Below are positions 12,935 to 24,900 of a stretch of DNA of 64,000 nt, in pieces (the stretch's first letter is position 1; each line of letters opens with the position of its first letter). The position numbers were made by a program, and so were the translations under genes. Under the pieces are notes generated by a model. That model saw only the letters and a program-made list of their open reading frames with translations, searched no databases and had not been told where the DNA came from. Source of the stretch: Apiotrichum sp. Y4204 (Eukaryota > Basidiomycota > Tremellomycetes > Trichosporonales > Trichosporonaceae); assembly GCA_025531455.1 (NCBI GenBank), contig JAMYHL010000029.1:1-64000 (forward strand), written 5' to 3'.

Positions 12935-14275
12935 CGCCAATCGTGAGGTGCTTCATTTCAGTAGTGCCAGAAGATGCAACGTGTTGAAGATGATTTTCGA
13001 ACGAAGTATGACGCCAAGAGTCAGGCCCGAATGTGGACAAGATCGAGAGGCCAGGAATTCCAGGGAAGGAGGGGCGACTGTGGTCTGTCGCACCACTGTT
13101 TCGAGTGCATCAGGAGGGCTTTATTTCCGTCTGTGAACACGGTATTGCCACAGCAGTGTACTAGTCATGACCACATGCTATGTGCTAATTCCAACCCGGG
13201 ACAGGGTAGAGCCGCGCATTGCGCAGCTCGCAGTTGTGCAGCGCAGCTGCTAGTAGCGGTCGATGGTGACTACCCAACGCAGGTCAATAGGAGGGTAGAG
13301 TGTGAGACGCTGCGCGACAGGGATAGTTCAAGGGACAGATACAAACATGCTGCATGGGCGACCAGGCGGGGGCAACAGCGAGGGACAATGCCGCAACCAG
13401 CGACTGTAACCCGCCAGCTGTAACAGCAGATTACGGCATTTCTGTGTCGGATCTGCTAGAACTACAGAGGAGGACCTCGCTGAATTGCCGACCCTCTCGA
13501 AGAAGCGCGGGAGTCGTCGGGCGCTAGTTGACACATAAGGGTCTGTGATCAAAAGCCATACCTTCTGTGTCCTATGTCCTACTCGAAACACCCGTGTGGG
13601 TGAACTATTGAGATCATCTCATCAAACGCGGCAACGAGTGCACGCTAGAAAGCGAATGTTCTTGTTCCCCAGACATGTGAAAGGAGGATGGAAGATCGCA
13701 ATACGAATGTTTACGGGGTAATCGAGAAACACAGCATGTCTCTAACCGGCAGGTGGGCGACCAGCTGGACCGCCACTGCTGCTGCGAGTAGCATGCCATC
13801 ACATTATGTGGTTTGAGACAGTCCAACTGTAGATAGAGTGCACGACTGAAGCCAAAGCCACGATGGGTAGCAGACAGCAGCCGGCAGCAACAGGTAGCAT
13901 GGTTCCAGCGCGGGACAAAGTTGGCAGAGAAAGCGGCTGACCCCTGTCCCCTTGTCACCACTACCGAATATTAGACATCGATTTGTTATCCCCCGTCACG
14001 ACATGACCGACCGAAAACCTTAATAAGGCATTGAGGCTGCTTTGTCGCGGCAGCGCCTTGAGATGGAAGGAACTTGAGGTAAATGGGAAGCAAAGGGAGG
14101 GGCGGCAAGAGAGCAGAACGATGCCAGAAGCGGCGACCCCTCCTGACCTTGTGCTCTGGGTTGATAGTTACCGTCGCCAAGCTGCCTGGCAACTGCCGCA
14201 CAAGAAGTAAATTGCTTGCTGTAACATGTACGAAACACGGAAACGTGAAGTGAGCGAAAGCGAGAGTCTCTCTGA

Positions 14276-14315
<40 letters not shown>

Positions 14316-15214
14316 CAGAAAGGGGCAGGGGCAGAGCGGCTGCTAGGCAACGAGATCTTCCAAACTCTCCGACCGAGAGACACAGAGCTATCGAGACAGA
14401 GGGAGACACGGCGAGTCAAGGATGCATGCATTACATACAGCAAGTCGTAGAGAGAAAAGAGCAAGTATTTTCGTCGTGGGTCGTCTATCAGTTATTGACT
14501 CTCGATTATTCACCTCTCACCACCAACATCCACTCCACACCGCACAACTGCCGGCTACTCCCTCTCTCGCTCTCTGTCTCCATCTCCATCTTCTTACACA
14601 CACACAGGCCTGTTCGATCACTGGCAGTCACCCATTCTCGAGCTCGCGACAGTCTCGTTATCGCACATCGTTATCACGATCACAAACGACGTCCAACAAC
14701 CCCTTATTTTCGGCTGAGGCCACTCTTCAAGGGAAAAACGCCAATTTCTTCTTTCACTAAACACCGTCGATCCGTGGTGCACATCGCACACATCTCCGTC
14801 GATCTCTCTAAGTGTCCATCTCCTTCCCGGCCTCCTCTTATTCCCGATCTCATACCCGCATTCGTCGTTCGCTCTCCAAATGCTCCTCCTCCTCCTTTAC
14901 CTTAAACAATAAAATACGCCACGCACACGGATCCACCGGCGCCAGGCTCGGGCAATCCATTCTTCTCTCATACTTCGACACGATCGCAGCGTACCCTACA
15001 CAGTCCCCTCGACCCCCTGCGCGCTCATCCTCCACTTCCACCATCGAGATAGCTCGGTCACCTTCGGCTATTCCTTTGATCTTCGTCCTGATCTATCGGT
15101 CGGCTTTAGCGTAAAGGAGCACCGGGAAGACGCGCTTTCCCTTGTATCTACTTGACCCTCGCGCGTCCCGACATTGCACCTGCACGTCTGCCTGTCTGGT
15201 CTCATTTGGTCGCC
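12935..15214. other. Intergenic region with GA repeat and pyrimidine-rich leader
   Basis: I see no supported gene in 12935-14450. From about 14480 to 15210 the plus strand is strongly C/T-rich and contains in-frame stops, like a promoter plus long 5' leader ending at the ATG at 15215. Confidence 0.4.
14281..14314. repeat. (AG)n dinucleotide microsatellite
   Basis: An uninterrupted run of about 17 AG units, flanked by more AG-rich sequence upstream. It lies in the non-coding region between NUP159 and the 15.2 kb unit. Confidence 0.9.
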
Positions 15215-15364
15215 ATGGTGAGTCAACTGTCCGGCTCGTGCGACGGTCTTTAGGCTGCTTTCTTGCTTCGCCACCCCTCCACCATTGTCCTCACATGCCC
15301 TGTTATGGTTGTCGCCCAACACAACGACGCGCTCCAATTCTGCGCGGCGATCATTGGGTTTTGA
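15215..15364 (+). CDS. Possible tiny spliced gene or spliced upstream ORF (37 aa)
   Basis: An ATG in good context (CGCCATGG) is followed immediately by GTGAGT. A TTTAG acceptor at 15253 would end a 36-nt intron, the usual size here. Splicing 15215-15217 to 15254-15364 gives a 37-residue hydrophobic peptide beginning MAAFLLRHPS and ending at TGA. No known protein is recognised. It sits directly after a ~700-base pyrimidine-rich leader. It could be a short gene, the start of a longer multi-exon gene whose later exons I cannot see, a spliced uORF of the MSG5-like gene 2.4 kb downstream, or a non-coding RNA. Confidence 0.25.
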
Positions 15365-16020
15365 ATTGACCCTAACCTACGGCCTTTCGGGCCAATGCGG
15401 TCTGGCAGGGCCGGGTCGTCCGTGTCCTCATCCGTCTCTTCATTCGCGCATCGATGCATCCAAACGATGGCTCTTTGATTCCTCGTTCCCTTTATCCCGT
15501 ATGCGGTTTCCAGCATGAAAGTCTGTGCGATGGCTCCTCTGGCTTTCCAACTTCCGAACCCTTCCCATACAACCCTGCGGCGCCGATGTACCATGGAGAT
15601 CGTGATCCGTGATCGGAGGCATATGACATGTTTCTGCATCGCCGTCATCCGGACAACAAGGGAAATTGCAACCCTGCAAGGTCCAGGCTCTGACACCATA
15701 AGACCTGAACACGCATGGGACTATGAGAGGGCGGTGGACTGCCAGGTCGGGTCCGGGAGGGTCGCTGTGAGCAAGACACAATGTTAGAGGACCAGTCTGA
15801 ACAGAGGCAGTGTGTGAGATGGGAGAGCCCCTCATTTCTCATGCCCGTCCAGCATGGCGTCGAAAGAGGCTCCCGGTGGAGTTAGGCGGCGCCACCAAAG
15901 GCATTGTGAATCAGATGACGATGAATCAAAGACATACAACGATCCTTAGAGATCAGGGAGACACAAGTACTGCATCGAGCTGGACTCCGCTGCACCAGTC
16001 TGGCTTCCGAAGCTCCTCGT

Positions 16021-16107
16021 TTGTTTCTTGTTTCTGTTTCTCACTTTGTTTCCTGTTCTGTCGCTGTTTCTGTTTCTGTTTCTGCGATTGTTTCTGTTTC
16101 CAATTTG
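16021..16107. repeat. Degenerate TTTCTG/TTTCTT repeat
   Basis: About a dozen imperfect six-base units based on GTTTCT occur in 87 bases. It is non-coding as far as can be seen. Confidence 0.7.
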
Positions 16108-17323
16108 AACGCCCTATACGGTACTGTCTCATGTCTCTGTACTTCTTACGGCGATCTGTTGGATTTCCCGTTTCTGTATACGACAGGAATTCTCGAGAAG
16201 AACAACAACTCGGCCGAGCCGACTGTTTCGCGTCTTTGGCCCCTTGTTTCCGCTGAGTGTCTTCTCATCTGCAACACATATCCTCCTGTCGCATGGCGGA
16301 TCGTGTTTGGAGTCTTCCCGTGAATCTCCCACATTCTCACGATGCCGTGAGGAGACTCGTTATGCCGACTCACCTAAATTGTAAAGGGTATCGGTTGGGT
16401 TGCCTATGGCCATCCTGTAAGTTCACAGTGGCCAAGATGCAAGATACCCTTTGCTACATGCAGCAGGTTGCTGCCGTCGACAAGGAAGAGTAATAGTAAC
16501 AATACAATGGTAATGCCCACTACCCTGATAAGCAACCTTCACCTGGGTGTGGGTTCGCTTTTCATTGTTTATTGTTATTATTATCATACTCTTTGGTCGA
16601 CACGCTTGCGATCGGGGGGTATTCATCCATCATGTTTGCGGTAGGATCGGCAAGCTACTACCAACTACGCTAGTGCGCTAGTGCCGTGGATCCTGTGGAT
16701 CCAATCCAGACCGTGGATCAATCTGCGTGGATCACTTTGGGTGGATCAGCAGTTTCTGGTCCCTGTGCGCCCAGCTCCTCCCACTCTCACACATCCCTGC
16801 CATCGTCCCCTGCGGTTTCGGTAGGCTGCCCCCGTGTTTCCTTTCCCCCTTCGCCCCCTGTGCCCTCGTCCGTCTTGGGTAATTTCTAGCCGTGTCTCAA
16901 CCTCTCCTCTTCCCCCCCTCGTTCCGTTGTCGCAGTTTTTCCCTTTCCTTAGACCGCCCTTTACCTTCCCTCTGCGCTCCCGCCCCTTGTTTGATTTACC
17001 TCTCCTTTAGCTCTTCTGCTCCAGTGCCCCCGCCATGACTTCTCTCGGCTCTTCCCTGTATCCTTTTCTATTTATTTTCCTCTTATTTTTTCGCGTGTCC
17101 GATGCTTGTGTCAGGTCGAGACAATCCCGACCCGCTTCCCTCCTCTGCCCTTCCTTTGCCTCTATTTTCCTTCCCTCTTTTGCCTTGCCCTGCTGCACCG
17201 GCTCTCCCCCTCTCTCTCGCGCTAGGGCTGGTGCTGGCGGTCTGATCCTCCTCCGATCTCACTCTTCCTTTTTTTGTCACCTGCTTGGTTTGTGTTTTTT
17301 CCCCTCCTCCTGCGACCTGTACC

Positions 17324-17324
<1 letters not shown>

Positions 17325-17360
<36 letters not shown>
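17325..17360 (+). repeat. (CTG)12 trinucleotide repeat
   Basis: Twelve perfect CTG units lie in the presumed 5' leader of the MSG5-like gene. Reading frames through it would give poly-Leu, poly-Ala or poly-Cys, but none belongs to a convincing gene. Confidence 0.9.
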
Positions 17361-17361
<1 letters not shown>

Positions 17362-17470
17362 GCCTGTACGCCTGTGCCGCCGCAAGGACGACAACTTGCC
17401 TGCTGTCCCCCCGACACCATCTGGGCCATGGGCCATGGGCCATCTGCCACACAACAGAGACACCACCACG

Positions 17471-17518
17471 CTCAGACACACAGACACACAGACACAGACA
17501 CAGACACAGACACACAGT
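17471..17518 (+). repeat. CAGACA/CACAGA tandem repeat
   Basis: A run of CAGACA and CACAGACA units lies in the presumed leader of the MSG5-like gene, about 270 bases before its ATG. Confidence 0.8.
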
Positions 17519-17784
17519 CTCTCATCATTCTCTCTCCTCCACACTCGCACTACCATTGCAATTCTCATCATTCTCATTCTCATTCCCATCTCTCCATCAC
17601 TCTCGACTCGTACACAACAGCTACCCACTCTGCTGTTCCCCCTCGGTCTCAACAGCCTCCTTCTGCCCCTTTGAACACCATGTCCATGTCCGTTCGCTGA
17701 CGCCCTCCCTTCATTGCGTTGCCGTTTCCACTTTTCCAATACGGACGGGTTTTTATCATCTCGTTCTACTCCTTCAACTCGCGC

Positions 17785-20075
17785 ATGTCGTCTCTTCATC
17801 CCTCTCGACATCCTCTGTCTAACTCTGCATCTCTCCCGTCTCTTTTACAATCCCAATCCCTACCGCGCGCGTCCTCATTTCCCACCGCCTTGGCTCTCCC
17901 GTCGCAATCATCCACAAACCCGACAACTATTCCTACCGCCACCACCACTTCATCGCTTACCGCGTCCACAGATCTGATGCTCTGCTCGGCAAGACTTCAT
18001 TCTCCTCGCGACATTGCACCTCTGTCACCACTTCTTTCGCCGCATTCGCCTCTGGCGCCTCTCGCTCGCGGCGTACCCTTCTCTCCTGCAGGCGTGTTCC
18101 GATACCCTCTCCCGAGTGCCTCGCCATCCCCTACGGCACCTCGTTCAACAATCTCCTCAAAACGGCAGTGTCCTGTTCTTGAGGTGACAATTGCGTCGCC
18201 GTCGGACGAACCACTGCGCTCTCCAAAACGCCCACGCAGCGCTGGCCGCTCGCAGGTTGGTGAAAACGAGCAGGGGCACCCATCCGTCACGGTTCGCAGG
18301 AGGCCACCACCTCTTCGGCTCACCGTTCCCATGCGGTCACCAAACTCGCCGGGCATCGTACCCGTCCACATGGACGACGACCGGCCTCTCAGCAGTGCAG
18401 CGACAGTGACCCCTAGTCTTCTGGACTCGATGGAACACGTCAGGCTTGCCAGCAACGAGTCCTCTCCACCTCCCGAAATCTCGCGCAGCATGTCTAACTG
18501 TCGGGGTCACTCGTCTCCCCCGTCGCTGCCACCGGTGCTCAGCTTGAAGCGTTCAAATCCCAAAGGACTGTCACTGACTTTGGCCCTTGGCGCGTCTTCG
18601 TTCCACAACACTACTTGCGACCCACCTTCCTCAACACCGACACCAACTATGCCAGCTTCCCCGTGTTCACCGAGGATGCCCACAGGCCCAGTGTCGGAAA
18701 CGCCTTACACCGCGGGGCCACCGAAAACTCCATCATTGATGCCGTCCAGCTCGATGGGATCTCGCCGTCAGTCTTTCAAGGTTGGCAAGCGGCCTTCGCT
18801 CCTCAGCTTGGTTACACATCCCCCAGGCGCCTCATCCACAACGCCAAGCGCTGATGTGCCTCCGACACCAGGAGGCGTGCCGTATCCGTACGGCTCGATG
18901 CGCAGTCGTGGTCACGCCCGAATGCGGAGCGCTGGAAATCTCACGCCCTCGACCTTCAATCCCGAGTTGGACCCTCGTGCATCTCAATCTGCATACCCGT
19001 CGCTGCGCATGGCTGGCTTTGCTCCTATTGATGAGTGCAGTCCATCAACAGCGTCGTCGGCATCGACCACCGGCAACCCTGGCATGTCGCCTTCAACGTC
19101 CCTCACTTCCTCTTCGGCATCAAATATTGACTCTATGGCATCCACGCCGTCGACCTCACCTCCCCTTCCTGACCCAGGCTTTGAGAACGAGCCATACGCC
19201 GACGGTCCTCGCGAGCTCATTCCCGGCGTCTGGCTTGGAGCTGAGGACTCTCCATTTCACTTTGACGTTTGGGCCCCCAACTCGGTCACCGTTGCCACAG
19301 TCAATGTTGCGCAGGAGATTGAGAACCCTTTCGACGAAAACGCCGACATGGAGGCGATTGCTACTGGGTGGACAAGCTTTAAGGGCAAATCGGATCTGGC
19401 GCTCTCAACTCATGTTGCCGACGGACACGGGCAGCCCAACATTGAGTACGCTCATCTCCGTTGGTCCCATGGCGAAAGTGGCCTCTCAGAGCTGCCATCT
19501 GGAGCCACACTGTCCCAAATCCTCAATCCGGACACCTATCTTGACGGCAACGTCTCCGAAAAGTGGCGATTCTGGGAGGCTGTGCGATGGATTGAGGCTC
19601 ACCGCCGTGCCAACATTCCCATTATCATTCACTGCCAATGCGGTGTTTCTCGCTCGGCGACACTAGCTGTGGCCTACATAATGTCTCTTGCGGCTGCGGG
19701 ACTTGTGCCCGATCGCCTGGGTCACCTGCGTACCATGCAGGATGCTTATGACTTTGTCAAGGACCGTTCGCCTTGGATTGGCCCCAACGTTAGGTAAGTG
19801 GGTTTGGGTGATATGCCGTAAGACTTTCACTAATCCAACTCAGCCTTGTGTTTCAGCTTGTCGAGTACGCTCGGAATCTCTCATCGCTTCTCTCCACCCA
19901 TGTCGCCGCCGGTGGCATGTCTGTCGATACCCAGTGGCCGACACTGGTGGATATTGAAACCGAGGACGCCTGGGCGAAGCGCCGACGCGAGTTCGACGAC
20001 AGCGAAGAAGGATCTGCCGAAGCTCTGGCTTTGGACGAGGCCATGCGGGAACGTGCGAGCCGTGCAGTGCGGTAG
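17785..20075 (+). CDS. MSG5: Dual-specificity MAP-kinase phosphatase, Msg5/Pmp1-like
   Basis: It dephosphorylates Thr and Tyr in MAP-kinase activation loops; yeast Msg5 acts on Fus3 and Slt2. Exons are 17785-19793 and 19844-20075 with a 50-nt intron, giving 746 aa. The first ~470 residues are Ser/Pro-rich and disordered. Within them LKRSNPKGLSLTL (from nt 18541) looks like a basic-plus-hydrophobic MAPK docking site. The phosphatase domain starts near residue 474 (RELIPGVWLG). The signature HCQCGVSRSAT places the catalytic Cys at 617 and the Arg at 623, matching the CX5R loop. The second exon supplies SLVFQLVEYA, the usual end of the domain, then an acidic tail. The ATG at 17785 is the first in frame; the sequence before it is C/T-rich leader. 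HCQCGVSRS is typical of fungal Msg5 proteins, so the assignment is firm, but substrates are not shown by sequence. Confidence 0.88.
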
Positions 20076-21992
20076 TCCCTACGGCCCCCGACGGCAATGG
20101 TGCAGGCCTCACCGTCGTGCTACGTGGCTCCACAGGATTGATTATGAGACCTGCCCGGGAAAGGGCTGTGTTCGATCAATAATGTCCGTTGGAAGGCACA
20201 AGGCACAGTTTTCGAAACTGCTGTGCTCCGACCTGAACTAATTTGTCGGCGGTTTCGTCGCCCTCTCGACATTGACAATGCTTGGCACTTGTGCTGTACG
20301 TTCAGTCGACCACCCTGTCTCTCGGCCAGCTCGATTCCTGTGCATGGCTCTATGGGAAGCTGTACTGCACACGTCGCCCTGCAACTTGCCCCGATCCGTT
20401 CCACAATAGTGACATTCTTTCCTCGCATTAAGCTACGTTACTACGTAGTGAACAGCTCCGCCACCCCTCACATTCATACCCCCCATCAAGCCTGATATCG
20501 GCACGTGTGCGCCAGCCATCGCTGACCCATGCTCATATAGACTCAAACGGAAAGACACTTGTACGCACTCCCCTTCCATAGGACATCAACACTACACATA
20601 TACCGGACACTGCAAGGCAGTGACTCGACCACGGCCTTATCATCTCGCTCCTGGATTGGGTTGGTTCGGAATGGACACGATATTTCAAGTCTCGATTCCA
20701 TCCGCACGCCATCCGGCAGCTTGAGGTTTCATTCAAATTTTCATGTTTTACCCTTGTTCGGCTCTTCCCATATAGCATGTTGTAGTACTGACATTGCAGT
20801 CGTGCATTGATTATTGAACTTCGAAGCAGCTTGCAGAACACGGGCTGCACACATCCTGCGCCAAGAGTGACAGATGGACGCCAGTGTCATTGACAAGCAG
20901 AGGCGAACAGAATAAAGCGAGGCGTGTCGGTAACTGTGGGCATACGTGGACCGTTTACCAGACCCACCCCCGGCTGTGAGTGGTATGTGGCTGGGTAAAG
21001 TGTGGCTGGCCGGCGCTGGCCGGCTAGGCGTCGGCACGACTGCGCCTTTGTACAACAACAGACCTAATCTTCTGATCTTCTCTGCTAGCTCTGCTCATCA
21101 ACGTCGTCATCCAGTTCACCTAGTTCCCATCCGGCAGTCCCCTCCACGGCCATCCATTGAAACTCGCCAGTCTCCTCCAGCCCCCCGCTTGCTGCATTTC
21201 GCTAATTTTGCGTCGTGGGGGCAGTAAAGACGATCCCAATCGTTTGCGCGTTCGCGGGATGCGAATGGCGGGCATGGTGGGGGCGGCTCCTGCTTGTGGG
21301 AACTGTGGACACCGTGCGGGTGCGAGGGTGCGAAGATCGGGGACCAAGCGCAACCGGGAGAGCATCGCGCACGACATTCCGGAACGACGAGGCAACGTGT
21401 GAATGTGCAGATTGTGCATCGCGCATCGTATCCGCGGGTCTTCGCGACGAGGTGCAAAGGGACGTGTGTGATTTTTCTCATCCTTTCTCACTGGCTCACT
21501 ACTCATTTCTTCATCTGGCTTGCGCCTTCATCTCGTCCCACACAGCTGACCGCATGGCCTTTTACACAGGGCAGCACTGCAAGGCATGATCTGACGAATT
21601 TACGAATCGGACGCGCCTGTCTTATTTTTCTTTGATTTCTTTTCGTTTACCTTGTTCTCTCACACGCACATTCGCCATCCCCCATCCAACACACAAACAC
21701 ACATCCACACACAGAGCCGCGGATCAGCGGGGCAACTTCAAGAAGAGGTAAACATACGCCGCTCGTATACACCGTGTGCCCTTGGCCGCCATCCTCTGTG
21801 TTGCCCTCCCTATCCCGTTCCAGCTTTCTCACTTTTCCCATTTTCTCCATTCCTCCCCGCAGTTACAAATACTGGCACGCTCCGCGCAGCCCCTCTACAC
21901 GAACACCACACCAAAAGTAACAGCACTACAACAACACTACCTTCTCTCGGGCAAGCTCTGTCGGATCCTCAGGCAGAAGCAACAGCAGCAGA
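20076..21992. other. Intergenic region before the large membrane protein gene
   Basis: I see no supported gene. The last ~350 bases (from about 21640) are C/T- and CA-rich, as expected for promoter and leader of the following gene. Confidence 0.45.
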
Positions 21993-24900
21993 ATGCTGGT
22001 CCACTCCGCCCTCCCCATTCTCCCCATTCTCCCCGCCGTTGTGCTCCTCGCCACCCTTGCGGGCTGTGCAGTCTGCTTCATACGCGCAACGGACGCGCGT
22101 CCGTGGAGTCGCAACCTTCCGCGTGCGTTCTTCGGCCTTCCCCCGCGAATCGCCCCTGGACCCCGGTATGGTCTCTTGGCCCTCGTACCCAGCGTGCTTC
22201 TCGCACTCGTGACTGGCTGGGTTGCTGTCGTGCATCCCGCCAGTTCATACACCGATGTCGCTCTGGCGCTCGCAGTTACGCCCGTACCCGCTTCGCTTGC
22301 CGCACTTGGACTATGGCATCTAATCGGTGATAGGGGTCATTCCCAGCGCGTTCGACGCAACCTGGCCAGTGTGGCCATGGCGGTTCTTCCTCCCTTAGCA
22401 GCTGCCCTCATTGCCAGTCTGACCCGCTCCGCTGCCGGTGTGTTTTCCATGACGACTGTGACGGCTCTCACTTCTGTTGGAATTGTGGCGCACGCGTGGC
22501 GACAGGGGATGCAGGCCACTGGGCGAATCTGCATTGCCGAGACGCCCCTCGCCAGTCCCCTTGTGGCCAACGAGAAGCTTGAGGGGCACGACTCGCATTT
22601 TCCCTGTAAGTGCTTCTTTCTTGTTTGTGTTGGCTGGAAGTTGCGGATGTTGACATTAGATGACCGCGCGCACGGACCCCGCGAGATGTTATCTCGGACA
22701 AACACGCCCGTCTTCGCAACAGGCACGGCCATCAACACCCTCGAGGCAAACACCATTGCCCCAAACAGTGTTCCCAACCTGTCCAAGCCCAACGTCCCTC
22801 CGGTGTCGCCGCGGCGCACTCATGCGCGGACTGACTCGATGCTCTCCGAGTTGACGGACCCGGAGACCATGCCCGAGTGGAGCTTCAGCTTCGGTGGCGG
22901 TCACTGTGGCGTCTCCCGTAGCGCGCACGGACAGCGCGAAAGCCAGCTGTATGGCCTTGCCGAGGTGGATGAAGAATCTGAGGGCCACTCGCGAGACTAT
23001 GGCCATGTTGACGACCACTACGGCCATGGCTATAACCGCCCTTCCGTCGGCCCTTCCGTCGACTCGCACGTCCATCCTCGGGACACTGGCGTAGGTCGCA
23101 CGCTCGTCGCCGCAAACTTGGCGGACACTACTATCGACAACATGACAAGCAACGTGTTGGGGCCCACGCCTTACATCAGGGACAGCCGCCACACCCGCGA
23201 TCCCTCGACGCCGTTCGCGAACGAATATTCTGTGCTCGCCACCTACTCGCCCAATCCATTTGCTCCGCTCCCGCGCGGCTTTGAGTCGCTCACGACGCTT
23301 AACACCCTCCCGGCTTCCAGCGATACTCTGGCCCTCTGCAACTCGCGCACTCGGCTCTCCCCTGCCCCACCTGGCGGAACCCCTCGCACACGCAACGCCT
23401 CGGCCGCGACGACGCATACCTTTGCAACTGACAGCACCGGTCCCCTCACCCTGCAGCTTGCTCCGTTCGCGTCTGATTCCTCCATCAGCCTTCCCCACAT
23501 GGGCAATGCTTTCCACGCCTACCGCGTCACAGCTGAGACCCGGAACGCATTGGCCGAATCAACCGCCACACGCGCCGTCCAGCCTCCGTTTTCGCCACCC
23601 AAGCAACCCAAAGGCCCGAAAGGACCGCGCCCAGCGCGTGTTCACTCATCCTTTGATGACGCGCGTTATTCCAAGCTGGTCTCTCCAGTGTTACCCTCTG
23701 CGACCGGATTTGGAGATCTCGATAATCACGCGCCCTTGGGAAAGTACTCCCCGTCGCCGCGGTCCCCGCATCGTGCCCCACTGGTGCTCTCCCTGTCCCC
23801 TACTCCTGGTACACCCTTGGAGCCTACTCCAGTGCAGTCCCCTCTTCCTCCCTCGCTCGAGCCTACCCATGACTACCCCCACAACCTCTGGTTCCTTGCT
23901 GGTGCGGAAACTCTTATCTGTTACGTTCTTGCCGCTCCGCTGCTCATGACTCAAGCAACCACCGCCACTCTTACGGCGTTCACTGTCTCGCTGCTCATTC
24001 CCTCACCGCTTCTCACGCTCGCAGTGTTTTTCCCTCGCCCGCGCTCCGTCAGCCTTTCACTCACGAAGGCGGAGAGCAACGAAATGTCGTTTGAGAACAT
24101 TGTCCTTGAGTCTGAGGGGCTCCGCGCCACGGCCGGCTCGTCGCAAGTGTTTACGCCAGACACTCCGCAAGAGCCCCACTACGTGCCGCACATGGCCGAT
24201 GACTTGTTTCCCCTCAGCAACATTCCTCCATACCCGCGTCCTGTTGCCGATCGTCACTACCCATATCACGCCTATCACCTTAAGGCAACCCTTCACCGCC
24301 CTCATACCGTATGTGATGGTGACGTCCCTACTGTGGCAGCAGAGTGGGTCAGTAGCCGCCATGCACGTGAAGGTCTCAATCGCCTGGGTCGTTTGGGCGA
24401 GATGCTGAGGCCTCAGCCGGCGTTGTGCGTCATGAAACCACCACAGGTGAAACCGTCTGCGGCTCCTTCCTCAACCGTCCCGACGAGCCCGACTAAGAAG
24501 ACTCAACGCGATATCCGCCGCCAGAGCCTTATTGCACGCCTTCGGGGTGGCATTGTATCCATGGTGGAAAAGACGGAAACACGAGAGAATTATGACTCGC
24601 GTCCGACAAGCACTCTACCGCTGGACACTCGATCTCCAACCAAGGCTCATCGTCCCAAAGAGAGCAACAACAGTGGCAGCGGCCAGAGCATGTCCGACGC
24701 TGACATGTCGCGTGAGACGGACGTGACTGAAGGGGGTGGTGTCATGGCGCAGATCGAGGTTGCGACGCGCGGGCACCGCACGTCGTCACCATCGTTCGTT
24801 CTCGCCAAAGACGGACAGCGGGTCGACTTGATGACTATGGAGATTCTGACCAACATTGGATGCGCTCCCTTGTCCGACTCGCAGGAGGAATGTGAAAAGG

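Larger units (their letters stand above)
15365..17784. other. Long non-coding region upstream of the MSG5-like gene
   Basis: I see no recognisable protein. It holds a TTTCTG-rich patch (16021-16107), a cluster of GTGGATC repeats (16684-16746) and a second C/T-rich leader-like tract (16780-17780) that runs into the MSG5-like start codon. Confidence 0.4.

Noticed and set aside
17285..17674. Poly-Ala or poly-Leu protein across the CTG repeat
   Set aside because: All frames through the repeat give low-complexity peptides without homology, and the region looks like the MSG5-like 5' leader.
22689..23516. 275-codon minus-strand open frame
   Set aside because: It is antisense to the large membrane-protein gene and matches no family; it is a by-product of GC-rich coding sequence.
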